Below, in pieces: positions 7,637-15,617 of a stretch of DNA of 64,000 bases. A program made the position numbers and the translations under genes. Numbering within the stretch: position 1 is the first letter of the stretch; each line of letters starts with the position of its first letter. Where the stretch lies: the NCBI RefSeq assembly GCF_001027545.1, contig NZ_CP009498.1:1178001-1242000 (forward strand), in the 5' to 3' direction. Below the pieces are notes generated by a model. That model ran no database searches, was not told where the DNA came from, and saw only the letters and a list, made by a program, of their open reading frames with translations. Source of the DNA: Endomicrobium proavitum (lineage in GTDB: Bacteria > Elusimicrobiota > Endomicrobiia > Endomicrobiales > Endomicrobiaceae).

Positions 7637-9043
7637 TTACTTTACCTCATAAAAATAATCAACGCCAATATCCTCAAGAAACGCCGTATCGTGCGAAATA
7701 ATAATCATCGCGCCCGGATATTCTTTTAAAACTTCAGTAACGTGTTCTTTTGTTTCTAAATCTATATTATTTGTTATCTCGTCAATAAGTAAAAGTTTAG
7801 GCGTTTTAACTGCAATTTTTGCAAGACTTAAACGTGCTTTTTCCCCGCCCGATAAAACATCAACTTTTTTATTTACTTCCTCGTTTTTTCTAAACAAAAA
7901 ATCATTTAAAAAATCTCTTGTTTCAACATAAGTCTTTTGCGGCGACAAATTCGCAATAGTTTCAAAAACAGTTTTTTCAGTATCCAGCCCATCGTAATAT
8001 TGATCCAAATATCCAATATCATCTGCAGCAGGCGCGTCCCACGTTCCGGTTTTTACAATTTCATCAAAATTTAAAATAGCTTTAAACAAAGTTGTTTTAC
8101 CGCTGCCGTTATTTCCCGTTACGGCAAGATGTTGTCCTGCGGCAACGTTTATATTTATATTATGCAAAATTATTTTATTTTCATACCCTGCGCCTGCGCC
8201 GCTTATTGAAATTATTGTTTTTGAACCCATATCTTTTGCCGTCAAAGAAAATTTAGGTTTTATAATTTCAGGAATGCGTATAGAAGACAACTGTCGGTTT
8301 AAATATTCCCTTTTATTGTTAATCGCTTCTTTATTTTTGCCGGAAGATTTTTGCGCCGACGAAGCCTTTAAATCGCCAACTGCAGGCAGCCATCTTTTTT
8401 GTTCTACAAATTTCTCGCCGCGTTGTTTACTTTTTGCAGCGCGCTGCTGTTCTTTCATAAGAGCTTTGTGGTTTTCTTTTTTTTCCTTTGAAAGCGAGTG
8501 CAATTGGTTTTCAAGATTTGCGCGGTTTTGAAATACGGTATTTTTGTAATCGTCGTATTTACCGTTAAAAATATTTATTTGTCCGTTGTCTATGTGCCAA
8601 AAAGTATCTACTGAGTTTCTCAAAAGTTCTTCATCGTGAGAAACCACAATTAAAGTGCCTTTATAAAAATTAAGCATCTTCATTAAAGATTGTCTGTTTT
8701 TCAAATCCAAATGATTTGTAGGCTCGTCCAAAAGCAGCGCGTCCGGATGCTTGGCAAACGCGGCGCTTAACGCTTTGTTGAATTTTTCCCCGCCGCTTAA
8801 ACTTTCATACTCGCGCACAAGCTGCGCAACGTATCCGAAAACAATGTTTTTATTATTTACAATTTCACCTTCAGACGGAGAAATATCCCCCTTTATTATT
8901 TTCAAAAGAGAAGACTTCCCCGCGCCGTTATTTCCCATAACAGCTATGCGGCTGTTTGGCAAAATTTGCGCCGAAAAATTTTCAAAACAAATTTTCCCGC
9001 TAAAGTATAAACTTACATTATTTAAAAAAATAGGTTTTTGCAC
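7637..9043 (-). CDS. ABC-F family ATPase
   Basis: The 468-residue protein has two ABC ATPase domains in one chain and no membrane helices, the hallmark of ABC-F proteins, which act on the ribosome. NBD1 has MGNNGAGKSSLLK, LSGGEKFNKAL and LLLDEPTNHLDL. The linker (~170-250) is rich in Lys/Glu (LSKEKKENHKALMKEQQR). NBD2 has TGNNGSGKTTLF, LSGGEKARLSLA and LLIDEITNNIDL. It starts at a GTG preceded by CGGAGAG. Some short ABC-Fs protect ribosomes from antibiotics (Lsa/Vga-like) while others are housekeeping; sequence alone does not decide. The product is shorter than EttA or Uup. The stop codon runs into a dispersed repeat. Confidence 0.88.
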   Translation of the reverse strand: MQKPIFLNNVSLYFSGKICFENFSAQILPNSRIAVMGNNGAGKSSLLKIIKGDISPSEGEIVNNKNIVFGYVAQLVREYESLSGGEKFNKALSAAFAKHPDALLLDEPTNHLDLKNRQSLMKMLNFYKGTLIVVSHDEELLRNSVDTFWHIDNGQINIFNGKYDDYKNTVFQNRANLENQLHSLSKEKKENHKALMKEQQRAAKSKQRGEKFVEQKRWLPAVGDLKASSAQKSSGKNKEAINNKREYLNRQLSSIRIPEIIKPKFSLTAKDMGSKTIISISGAGAGYENKIILHNININVAAGQHLAVTGNNGSGKTTLFKAILNFDEIVKTGTWDAPAADDIGYLDQYYDGLDTEKTVFETIANLSPQKTYVETRDFLNDFLFRKNEEVNKKVDVLSGGEKARLSLAKIAVKTPKLLLIDEITNNIDLETKEHVTEVLKEYPGAMIIISHDTAFLEDIGVDYFYEVK

Positions 9044-9086
9044 ACGCTCTCCGTATTTACTAAAAAAATTATACTAAATAACCAAT

Positions 9087-9115
9087 TTGAAATGCCAAAC
9101 ATAATATAGTAAAAT
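9087..9115 (+). promoter_or_regulatory. Promoter of tRNA-Ser(GGA)
   Basis: TTGAAA at 9087-9092, a 17-nt spacer and TAAAAT at 9110-9115 give a start near 9122, just before the tRNA. Confidence 0.6.
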
Positions 9116-9129
9116 ACCTTTTGTTTAAC

Positions 9130-9216
9130 GGAGAGATGGCCGAGCGGTTGAAGGCGCAGTCCTGGAAAGACTGTTTATCCGAAAGGGTAACTAGGGTTCG
9201 AATCCCTATCTCTCCG
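9130..9216 (+). tRNA. tRNA-Ser (anticodon GGA)
   Basis: The acceptor GGAGAGA (9130-9136) pairs with TCTCTCC (9209-9215), with discriminator G at 9216. The anticodon stem CAGTC/GACTG holds the loop CTGGAAA, giving GGA at 9164-9166. A long variable arm and GGGTTCGAATCCC T-arm confirm a class II serine tRNA. CCA is not encoded. Confidence 0.96.
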
Positions 9217-9298
9217 TATGATTTTTGAAGTTAGTATCTAATATTTTCAGAAACCAAAATTACTTCTCTTAAAACACACCTTAAGTTAAAGGATTTCA

Positions 9299-9907
9299 AT
9301 GATTAAATTTATTGAATATCAACTCCACAAAGCCTCAATAGATATTTTATTAGATTATAAAAAAGCTCTTATTAGCAAAATTGGCGATAAGGGCGGCATA
9401 TATATACTTTATAAAAATAGTAATATTTACTATGTCGGCAAAGCCACAAGACTAAAACAGCGAATAAAACAACACTTCACCGATAAACATAAAAACAAAT
9501 GGAATTTCTTCTCATTATATGTAGTTGCCGATAACAAACTCATCCCTGAGCTGGAAAGAATATTTATTTCTTTAATGAAACCAAGCGGCAACTCGTTACT
9601 TTATCAAAAAGAAATCAAAAAATTCCAAACGGAGCTTCGGAAAGAAATAAGGACATTGCAAGATATACAGTTAAAACAACTTTTTTCCAATGAAGAAATA
9701 GAGAGCCGTTCTGAAAGCAAAACTTCTAAAAAATTTTCAAAAACATTAACAAAAATTTATAAAGGTAAAAAATACATTGCCACTTTACAAAATGACGGCA
9801 TTGTTATTTATGATAAGAAAAAATATACATCCCTAACTGCCGCTGCAAAAAAAGTTGTAGGTCACAATCGCTCCATAAGCGGTCCCCATTTCTGGGGATT
9901 GAGATAA
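9299..9907 (+). CDS. GIY-YIG nuclease-domain protein with DUF2924-like C-terminal domain
   Basis: The N-terminal half has a GIY-YIG fold: GGIYILYKNSNIYYVGKAT (about residues 33-51) gives both signature strands, followed by the conserved RLKQRIKQHF helix. A Glu at ELERIFISLMKPSGN fits the metal-binding position. A linker rich in Lys/Ser follows. The last ~50 residues (KGKKYIATLQNDGIVIYDKK, then YTSLTAAAKKVVG and SGPHFWGL) resemble the DUF2924-type domain often found near recombinases and phage genes. It lies 83 nt after tRNA-Ser(GGA), with an AT-rich flank, and could be an accessory gene. Domain calls are confident; the substrate is unknown. Confidence 0.78.
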   Translation: MIKFIEYQLHKASIDILLDYKKALISKIGDKGGIYILYKNSNIYYVGKATRLKQRIKQHFTDKHKNKWNFFSLYVVADNKLIPELERIFISLMKPSGNSLLYQKEIKKFQTELRKEIRTLQDIQLKQLFSNEEIESRSESKTSKKFSKTLTKIYKGKKYIATLQNDGIVIYDKKKYTSLTAAAKKVVGHNRSISGPHFWGLR

Positions 9908-10052
9908 GCTGCTAAATAGAATAAAATAGATAATTATATGTCTAATGGATTAAAAAAACCTTTAAGAAATCAAACCATAAGAAATAATAGACCCACACTC
10001 TAAATGACCGAACAACCTGGAAATTTTTACGATACAAGCAAAGAAAACCTAA

Positions 10053-10080
10053 TGTGGAGATTAGATGTTTAATCTCCGCA
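10053..10080 (+). terminator. Intrinsic terminator downstream of the GIY-YIG gene
   Basis: An 11-bp stem (10053-10063 with 10070-10080, TGTGGAGATTA/TAATCTCCGCA, one G-T pair) is followed by TTCTTTTTTTC. The interval 9908-10052 between gene and hairpin holds no convincing gene. Confidence 0.8.
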
Positions 10081-10156
10081 TTCTTTTTTTCTTTGCAGAA
10101 TATTTACACATTTAACAAAAACAAATCGCTATCAATTACTGCGGCTTCATAATGCA

Positions 10157-10483
10157 TCATCTCATCATCTTCTTATATTTCATTCCCCAGGCTGTCATTA
10201 AATCTAATATGGGTTTTAGTGTGGCGCCTAACTTGCTTAGGGTGTATTCTACTTTTGGCGGGACTTGGGCGTGCACTTTGCGGGTTATTATGCCAGATTT
10301 TTCTAACTCGCGTAAATTTTCAGTTAGCACTTTTTGACTGATTCCGGCTACGCTTTTTCTTAATTCTCCAAAACGTTTTGTGCCGTCAAGCAAATCCCGC
10401 AAAAGCAAAAGTTTCCATTTATTTCCTATCAAATGAATTGTCGTTGCTGTCGGGCACGGCGGTAAATCTGTTTTTTTAATCAT
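10157..10483 (-). CDS. HxlR-family winged-helix transcriptional regulator
   Basis: The 108-residue protein from the ATG at 10483 has the HxlR layout: PPCPTATTIHLIGNKWKLLL, then LRDLLDGTKRFGELRKS, the recognition helix region ISQKVLTENLRELEKSG, and a wing VPPKVEYTLSKLGATL. GGAGG lies 8 nt upstream of this ATG; a longer frame from a TTG at 10498 would bury that Shine-Dalgarno. The Cys in PPCP sits where redox- or aldehyde-sensing HxlR members (HypR, YodB types) carry their reactive Cys. It is transcribed divergently from the MBL-fold gene, and the shared 133-bp intergenic region holds a palindrome and a strong promoter, suggesting it controls that gene and itself. Confidence 0.9.
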   Translation of the reverse strand: MIKKTDLPPCPTATTIHLIGNKWKLLLLRDLLDGTKRFGELRKSVAGISQKVLTENLRELEKSGIITRKVHAQVPPKVEYTLSKLGATLKPILDLMTAWGMKYKKMMR

Positions 10484-10512
10484 TTTGTAAGCCTCCAATA
10501 GTTACTAAAAGG

Positions 10513-10526
10513 TTATTATATAATAA
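10513..10526. promoter_or_regulatory. Perfect 14-bp palindrome, candidate HxlR operator and -10 of hxlR-like gene
   Basis: TTATTATATAATAA is a perfect inverted repeat in the divergent intergenic region. Its TATAAT/TATTAT content also places it as the -10 of the - strand regulator gene (leader ~24 nt), so bound regulator would block its own promoter. Confidence 0.5.
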
Positions 10527-10538
10527 AAAGGTGCTTTC

Positions 10539-10567
10539 TTGACAAAATTACTGTATAGGTTTATTAT
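10539..10567 (+). promoter_or_regulatory. Strong sigma70 promoter of the MBL-fold gene
   Basis: A consensus TTGACA at 10539-10544, a 17-nt spacer and TATTAT at 10562-10567 are followed by a leader with AAGGAGG just before the ATG at 10617. Confidence 0.75.
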
Positions 10568-10616
10568 AGTACACAGGAACGCGAAAAAGCAATAAAGCGT
10601 TAACAAGGAGGGATTT

Positions 10617-11420
10617 ATGAAAAAAATAAATTTCAAAGAGTCGGTTTTAAAGAAAGGGGTTATGCAAGTTTATGATTTCGGAAAAGTAAAATTGCACGCT
10701 TACAAGACGAACGATCCGCTGGAAGACGAAGTGTTTATTTTGGAAAAAGACAAAAAAGGCGTAATAATTGAAGCTCCGCTTTTTGTTGACAACATTAAAG
10801 AACTGGAAGATTATGTTAATTCCTTAAACATCACGGTGGAAGGACTTCTATTATCTTACCATATGGCAAGCTCGGCAACTCTGCTGCCTTATGTAAAAAG
10901 ATATTCCACACAACAAGGCGATTATTTCGCTCATTACGGACACGGCAAAGAAATAACCGAAAATTTTAAAACGGTTTTTGGAGATAAAGTTGACGCCTCC
11001 GTAAACACGGTAACAAATTATATAGATACAAAAAGCACAAGCATTGCCGGAATTAAAATGATAATTAAAGAAACAAACGACGCTTTTGATATTAGAATTC
11101 CTGAGATAAATTCAATATATATGCATATGCTCGGGCTTGATTGCCACTCAATAGTTTTCGGGCCGGCAGGAGCCGACGCTCTTATTGCGCAATTAAAAAA
11201 TTGCTTACGCAAAGGTTATGATTTTATTTTAAGTTCGCACCACACTCCGGAAAATGCACAAGATGCCAATATAAAAATCAATTACCTGCAAGATATTAAA
11301 AAGTTTGCCGCAAGAGCTAAATCGGCAGAAAAATTTAAAACAATCGTCAAGCAAAAATATCCGGATTATAAATCTGCAAACTATCTTGATATGACGGCAG
11401 ATTTCTTCTTTCCAAAATAA
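10617..11420 (+). CDS. MBL-fold-like protein with degenerate metal site
   Basis: The 267-residue protein starts after AAGGAGGG. The order of strands and loops (VFILEKDKKGVIIEAPLFVD, then LLLSYHMASSATLLPYV, GLDCHSIVFGPAGADAL and DFILSSHHTPEN) resembles metallo-beta-lactamase-fold proteins. The usual HxHxDH motif is replaced by SYHMASSAT, so at most a few metal ligands remain (the late HH pair is kept). It may be an MBL-fold protein with altered or no metal catalysis. The divergent HxlR regulator suggests it is inducible, perhaps by electrophile or oxidative stress. The fold call is moderate; function is unknown. Confidence 0.6.
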   Translation: MKKINFKESVLKKGVMQVYDFGKVKLHAYKTNDPLEDEVFILEKDKKGVIIEAPLFVDNIKELEDYVNSLNITVEGLLLSYHMASSATLLPYVKRYSTQQGDYFAHYGHGKEITENFKTVFGDKVDASVNTVTNYIDTKSTSIAGIKMIIKETNDAFDIRIPEINSIYMHMLGLDCHSIVFGPAGADALIAQLKNCLRKGYDFILSSHHTPENAQDANIKINYLQDIKKFAARAKSAEKFKTIVKQKYPDYKSANYLDMTADFFFPK

Positions 11421-11427
11421 ACGTTGT

Positions 11428-11462
11428 AAAAACGCCCCGCGTTTAATTACGCGAGGCGTTTT
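11428..11462 (+). terminator. Intrinsic terminator after the MBL-fold gene
   Basis: A stem of about 14 bp (11428-11441 with 11449-11462, ACGCCCCGCGT with one C-A mismatch) is followed by a T-run. Confidence 0.8.
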
Positions 11463-11485
11463 TAGATATGTAACAGCGAAATTGA

Positions 11486-11491
11486 TATAAT
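11486..11491 (+). promoter_or_regulatory. -10 box for a leaderless GIY-YIG gene
   Basis: TATAAT ends 6 nt before the ATG at 11498, so transcription should start at or next to the A of the start codon. No Shine-Dalgarno is present and no strong -35 is seen. Confidence 0.6.
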
Positions 11492-11497
11492 GTTTTT

Positions 11498-11785
11498 ATG
11501 CCAAAAACAAAATCATCAAAACGCAAAAGAAAACCGCAAACAAATTACACCTATATTTTAAAATGCGCCGACGACACTTTATACACCGGCTGGACAAACA
11601 ATATTGATAAGCGGCTGCAAGCTCACAACAGCGGCAAAGGCTGTAAATATACGCGCACGCGCTGCCCCGTAGAATTAGCATATTGTGAAATTTTTAAAAC
11701 AAAGCAAGAAGCGCAAAGCCGCGAGTTTGCAATAAAAAAATTATCGCGAAAAGAAAAACAAACATTGATTAACAACTGTATTTAA
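11498..11785 (+). CDS. GIY-YIG domain protein, YhbQ/UPF0213-like
   Basis: The 95-residue protein has a Lys/Arg-rich start and then a minimal GIY-YIG domain: YTYILKCADDTLYTGWTNN, RLQAHNSGKGCKYTR, CPVELAYCEIF and a Glu in the SREFAIKKL helix. This matches the small stand-alone UPF0213/YhbQ group, proposed to act in DNA processing but poorly characterised. The gene appears leaderless, with TATAAT 6 nt before the ATG. It ends at the bidirectional terminator shared with the convergent LtaS-like gene. Confidence 0.88.
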   Translation: MPKTKSSKRKRKPQTNYTYILKCADDTLYTGWTNNIDKRLQAHNSGKGCKYTRTRCPVELAYCEIFKTKQEAQSREFAIKKLSRKEKQTLINNCI

Positions 11786-11803
11786 ACTTAAACGGACAAA
11801 AAT

Positions 11804-11837
11804 AAAAACCCCGAAAATTTTACCTTCCGGGGTTTTT
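11804..11837. terminator. Bidirectional intrinsic terminator
   Basis: AAAAACCCC (from 11804) pairs with GGGGTTTTT (to 11837), with T-runs on both strands. It is shared by the convergent GIY-YIG and LtaS-like genes. Confidence 0.8.
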
Positions 11838-11851
11838 ATTTACATTATTTT

Positions 11852-13864
11852 TTATTTCTTCATTTTCTCGCCAGTATTTTTGATTAAATAATCCGATATT
11901 GCGGTTGCCGACAAAAAGCGCTTTAACAGTTGTTTATGTTCTTTTTGCTCAGGCGCAAGAATCAGCTCTTTGCGGGCTCCAAGTTTATAATATGTTGCCT
12001 TATTTCCTGCTATGTCATATTGAACCGCAAAATTTTTACCGACGATAAAATTTTTATACATCAACGTATTATTTTCGGCTTTTGGCAACAACAAATTTGT
12101 GCCCGCGGACATATACTGCGCATTTGACAGAGAAATATTATAAAGCGTTGCAAATATATCCATATGAGAGCCCGCAACCTTTGTATTTATATTTTGCGGT
12201 TTTAATTTTTTAGGAATATACAAATATAAAGGAACGCGCATAGTGTTAACAAGACTTTCAGGACGGTATCTTAACGAACTATGATCTCCGGTAACAACTA
12301 TTATTGTATTGTCGCCATACGGAGAATTTTTTATTCTTGTAATAAAACGCCCTAACATTTCATTTGAATATTGATAAGTTGCAAAACTTAATTTTGCATT
12401 ATCAATATCCGATATTCTGTTTTGTAACTCTTGCGGAATTTCAAGCGGAAGAGTTTTGTAATTATCCGGAAGCAAAAACGGAGGATGATTTGTGGTAGTT
12501 AAAGCAAAAATAAATTTTTTGCCGGAATTTTTAGAAAGCGTTTCAAAAACAGAATTAAAAAGATATTCGTCAAAAACGCCCCACGGTCCTGCGGGAAAAT
12601 CTTTACTTCCCGCGCCTCTCATGCTTATAACATTATCGTAGTAAGAGCTTGCCGCAAACTCCCCGCAATTTCTCCACGCGACATTATCTCCGTATATAAA
12701 AAACGTCTCATAGCCGGATTTTTTATACGGCAGCGCCGATGCAAAAGGGTAGCGGTTATAAACATATTCGGACTGCGAAACGTTAAAAGAATTATCTCTT
12801 AAAAATGTGTTTAAAAATAAAGCTTCCAGAGCATATACGGTTACGCTGTCTTCCGAAGAAATATTACGGAAGACAATATCTTGATCAAAATGTTTTTTTA
12901 ATTCCCCAAGAACGTTAAACGTTTCGCTGTTATATTTAACTAAATCTTCGCCCAAACTTTCCATAAGAATAAAAATAACGTTCGGCTTAACATTTTCTAT
13001 ATTCGCGTTTTGTTTTGTTTTTGAAATAAGAGATTTTTCCGGAACTTTCTTGTCTATCTCGCTGATATTTTTACCAAGATAATCCGCAAAAGCCTGTCTT
13101 ATGTTATTTTCATAACCCGTTGCCGCAATATAATCTATGTTTCTGCTTTGCCTTGCTTTATTATCTATAGCTCTTTGTAAAGTAAACACATAATTAATTG
13201 CCGTTGTATTTAAAAATTCGTTTGAAGAAACGTTGGTATAAACTCCTATAGCGTGATAGCCAAAACTTCCTCTTACGCCTATGAAAACTACAAACGGCAG
13301 CACAACAGATATTGCAACTCTTATAAAAATATTCGGCAAAGCAAATTTTGTTTTTTGTTGCTTTAGCGCCAATTTTGATAAGTAAAAAATACCCGCAAAA
13401 ATTATCGCAACGCCCAAACCTATTAAAAATAAATTGTAATTTTCATAGAAAGTTTTTACAAGCGCCATGGTATCGTCTTCTATAAAACCGAAAACCATTA
13501 TATTTAAATGATCTTTAAAATAAGAGTAGAAATTGAAGTCTATGCAAAAAACGGTAAGCAGCAAACCTATAAACACCGTGTAATAATATTTAAGCCCCAA
13601 GAAGAAAGTTTTTAACCATGAAGATTTTCCTATAATAAAAAAGACAACAAAAAATAAAACTACCGGCGCGTTAACGGCGGATAAAACAGATAAATCAAGC
13701 CGCAAACCCATAAAAAACGCGCTTGCAATATCTTTTGAAAAACCCGTTAAGTCTATGCCTGTTTTGTAATACAAAAAAAATATCAGCCTATAAGCCGACA
13801 TTGCAAATAAAAAAATAAAATTAAGCGATAACAGTTTTATAATTTGTATGCCAAAGTTCCCCAC
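11852..13864 (-). CDS. LtaS/MdoB-type phosphoglycerol (or phosphoethanolamine) transferase
   Basis: The ~670-residue protein has five N-terminal membrane helices (to about residue 190) and a C-terminal sulfatase-fold domain. That domain contains NVIFILMESLGEDLV, SSEDSVTVYALEALF (candidate nucleophile Thr/Ser region), FIYGDNVAWRNCGEF, FIFALTTTNHPPF and NTIIVVTGDHSSLRY, the late metal-binding DH motif. Such enzymes move glycerol-phosphate or phosphoethanolamine from membrane lipid to an envelope acceptor; in a Gram-negative the acceptor is more likely a periplasmic glucan or LPS than teichoic acid. The GTG at 13864 has AAGGGG 6 nt upstream and is preferred to a TTG at 13882 that lacks one. Confidence 0.87.
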   Translation of the reverse strand: MGNFGIQIIKLLSLNFIFLFAMSAYRLIFFLYYKTGIDLTGFSKDIASAFFMGLRLDLSVLSAVNAPVVLFFVVFFIIGKSSWLKTFFLGLKYYYTVFIGLLLTVFCIDFNFYSYFKDHLNIMVFGFIEDDTMALVKTFYENYNLFLIGLGVAIIFAGIFYLSKLALKQQKTKFALPNIFIRVAISVVLPFVVFIGVRGSFGYHAIGVYTNVSSNEFLNTTAINYVFTLQRAIDNKARQSRNIDYIAATGYENNIRQAFADYLGKNISEIDKKVPEKSLISKTKQNANIENVKPNVIFILMESLGEDLVKYNSETFNVLGELKKHFDQDIVFRNISSEDSVTVYALEALFLNTFLRDNSFNVSQSEYVYNRYPFASALPYKKSGYETFFIYGDNVAWRNCGEFAASSYYDNVISMRGAGSKDFPAGPWGVFDEYLFNSVFETLSKNSGKKFIFALTTTNHPPFLLPDNYKTLPLEIPQELQNRISDIDNAKLSFATYQYSNEMLGRFITRIKNSPYGDNTIIVVTGDHSSLRYRPESLVNTMRVPLYLYIPKKLKPQNINTKVAGSHMDIFATLYNISLSNAQYMSAGTNLLLPKAENNTLMYKNFIVGKNFAVQYDIAGNKATYYKLGARKELILAPEQKEHKQLLKRFLSATAISDYLIKNTGEKMKK

Positions 13865-13887
13865 GAAAATCCCCTTTCTCAATTTGG

Positions 13888-13897
13888 TATAATTATA
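13888..13897. promoter_or_regulatory. Overlapping divergent -10 boxes, ygiQ and ltaS-like gene
   Basis: TATAATTATA contains TATAAT on the + strand (13888-13893), 8 nt before the ygiQ ATG, and TATAAT on the - strand (13897 to 13892), giving the ltaS-like gene a ~21-nt leader with a Shine-Dalgarno. Only one of the two transcripts is leaderless, and simultaneous use of both boxes seems sterically impossible. Confidence 0.6.
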
Positions 13898-13901
13898 TCA
13901 A

Positions 13902-15572
13902 ATGTTTTTACCAACAACCAAAGAAGAACTGTCAAAACTCGGCTGGAGCGTTCCTGATATTATTTTAATATCCGGCGATGCGTATATTGACAGCCCGTTT
14001 ATGGGAACCGCCGTCATAGGCAATTGGCTTAGCGCAAACGGTTTTAAAGTTGCGGTTATCGCCCAGCCTGACGTTAACACAAACGATATTGCCCGCCTTG
14101 GAGAGCCTAAATTTTTTTGGGGCGTATCTGCCGGCGCCATGGACTCTTTTGTTGCAAACTATACCGCTTTAAATAAATTCAGAAACAGCGACGACTTAAC
14201 GCCGGGCGGCATTAACAACCGCCGTCCCGACAGAGCGTGCATGGCATATGCAAACCTTATACGAAGACATTTCAAAAACACAAAACCTATAGTTCTTGGC
14301 GGCGTTGAAGCAAGTTTGCGAAGAATTACTCATTACGATTTTAAAGACAACGCGCTGCGGCGTTCCATACTTTTTGACGCGAAAGCGGACATAATATCTT
14401 ACGGCATGGGCGAAAAATCTACGCTTGCGTTAGCTCAAGCGCTGCGCGACCAAAAAGATTGGCGCGGCATTAACGGTTTATGTTACGCGTCAAAAGAAAA
14501 ATTGTCCGACGCTTACGAACTTCCTTCATATGAAGAATGCAAAGAAAATAAAGATAAATTTTTTGACGCGTTTAACTCTTTCTACAAAAACGAATGTTTG
14601 AAAGAACCTAAAATTTTAATTCAAAAACACGCCGACAGATATTTAGTGCAAAACCCGCATTCGCCCGCGCTTACAACGGAAGAATTAGACAAAATTTACG
14701 ATTTAGATTACACGCGCGAAGTGCATCCGTATTACGCCGCGCTTGGCAAAGTAAAAGCGCAGGAAACAATAAAATTTTCCATAACAACCCACAGAGGCTG
14801 CGTGGGCGAATGTAATTTTTGTTCTATAGCGGTTCATCAGGGAAAACAGGTAATTTCAAGAAGCGAAAAATCCATACTTGCCGAAGCAAAAAAAATAACG
14901 GAACTTAAAGATTTTAAAGGATACATTACCGATCTCGGCGGACCTACCGCTAATATGTTTGAACTAAAATGCAAAGCGCACAAAGTTGCAGGCTCCTGCG
15001 AAAACAAACGCTGCTTGTTTCCGGCGCAGTGTTCAAGTTTAATTTCGGGACATAACAAACAATTGGAACTATTAGAAAAAGTTGCGCAGCTGCCAAACGT
15101 TAAAAAAGTTTTTATTTCTTCAGGAATACGCTACGATTTAATTTGCAACGATAAAGAAAAAGGACAGCAATATCTCAACTCAATAGTTGCAAATAATATT
15201 TCCGGACAAATGAAAGTTGCCCCGGAGCACACAAGCGACAAAGTGCTTTCCCTTATGGGAAAACCCAACGCGGCATTGCTTAGAGAATTTGTAAAAATGT
15301 TTGAACAAAGCAAAGAAAATACGAAAATGTTTTTAACGTATTATTTTATAGCGGCATACCCCGGCTGCGGCGAAAGAGAAATGAAAGAACTGCAAACTTT
15401 TATAGGAAGAAATTTAAAAATACACCCAGAACAAATACAAATTTTTACGCCAACCCCTTCAACAAGCGCAACAACTATGTATTACTGTGAAAAAGATTTA
15501 ACCGGCAATAAAATTTTTGTAGAAAAAGACAGAAACAAAAAACAAAAACAGAAACAAATTATTTGCAGATAA
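13902..15572 (+). CDS. ygiQ: YgiQ-family radical SAM protein
   Basis: The 556-residue protein matches the YgiQ family (UPF0313). The N-terminal part reads LGWSVPDIILISGDAYIDS and FMGTAVIGNWLSANGFKVAV (a cobalamin-binding-like module). VLGGVEASLRRITHYDF is a family hallmark. The radical SAM cluster motif CVGECNFC is at C300/C304/C307. A cysteine-rich insert (CENKRCLFPAQC) and MKVAPEHTSDKVLSLMGKPN follow. It should cleave SAM through a [4Fe-4S] cluster; the substrate is unknown for the family. TATAAT 8 nt before the ATG and no Shine-Dalgarno indicate a leaderless transcript. It ends in a Lys/Gln-rich tail shorter than in long YgiQ proteins. Confidence 0.93.
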   Translation: MFLPTTKEELSKLGWSVPDIILISGDAYIDSPFMGTAVIGNWLSANGFKVAVIAQPDVNTNDIARLGEPKFFWGVSAGAMDSFVANYTALNKFRNSDDLTPGGINNRRPDRACMAYANLIRRHFKNTKPIVLGGVEASLRRITHYDFKDNALRRSILFDAKADIISYGMGEKSTLALAQALRDQKDWRGINGLCYASKEKLSDAYELPSYEECKENKDKFFDAFNSFYKNECLKEPKILIQKHADRYLVQNPHSPALTTEELDKIYDLDYTREVHPYYAALGKVKAQETIKFSITTHRGCVGECNFCSIAVHQGKQVISRSEKSILAEAKKITELKDFKGYITDLGGPTANMFELKCKAHKVAGSCENKRCLFPAQCSSLISGHNKQLELLEKVAQLPNVKKVFISSGIRYDLICNDKEKGQQYLNSIVANNISGQMKVAPEHTSDKVLSLMGKPNAALLREFVKMFEQSKENTKMFLTYYFIAAYPGCGEREMKELQTFIGRNLKIHPEQIQIFTPTPSTSATTMYYCEKDLTGNKIFVEKDRNKKQKQKQIICR

Positions 15573-15576
15573 AAAA

Positions 15577-15608
15577 AGCCCCGCCGGAGAAATTACTCCG
15601 GCGGGGCT
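15577..15608. terminator. Bidirectional intrinsic terminator
   Basis: A 13-bp GC-rich stem (15577-15589 with 15596-15608, AGCCCCGCCGGAG) is flanked by A- and T-runs. It is shared by convergent ygiQ and rsfS. Confidence 0.92.
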
Positions 15609-15617
15609 TTTTTATAT

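Noticed and set aside
9938-10072. In-frame pair of tiny ORFs (21 and 22 codons, TAA then ATG) after the GIY-YIG gene
   Set aside because: No Shine-Dalgarno, no recognisable sequence, and the second stop lies inside the terminator hairpin; could be a remnant but cannot be supported.
9194-10150. Attachment-site duplication of the tRNA-Ser 3' end
   Set aside because: No second copy of the T-arm/acceptor sequence was found downstream.
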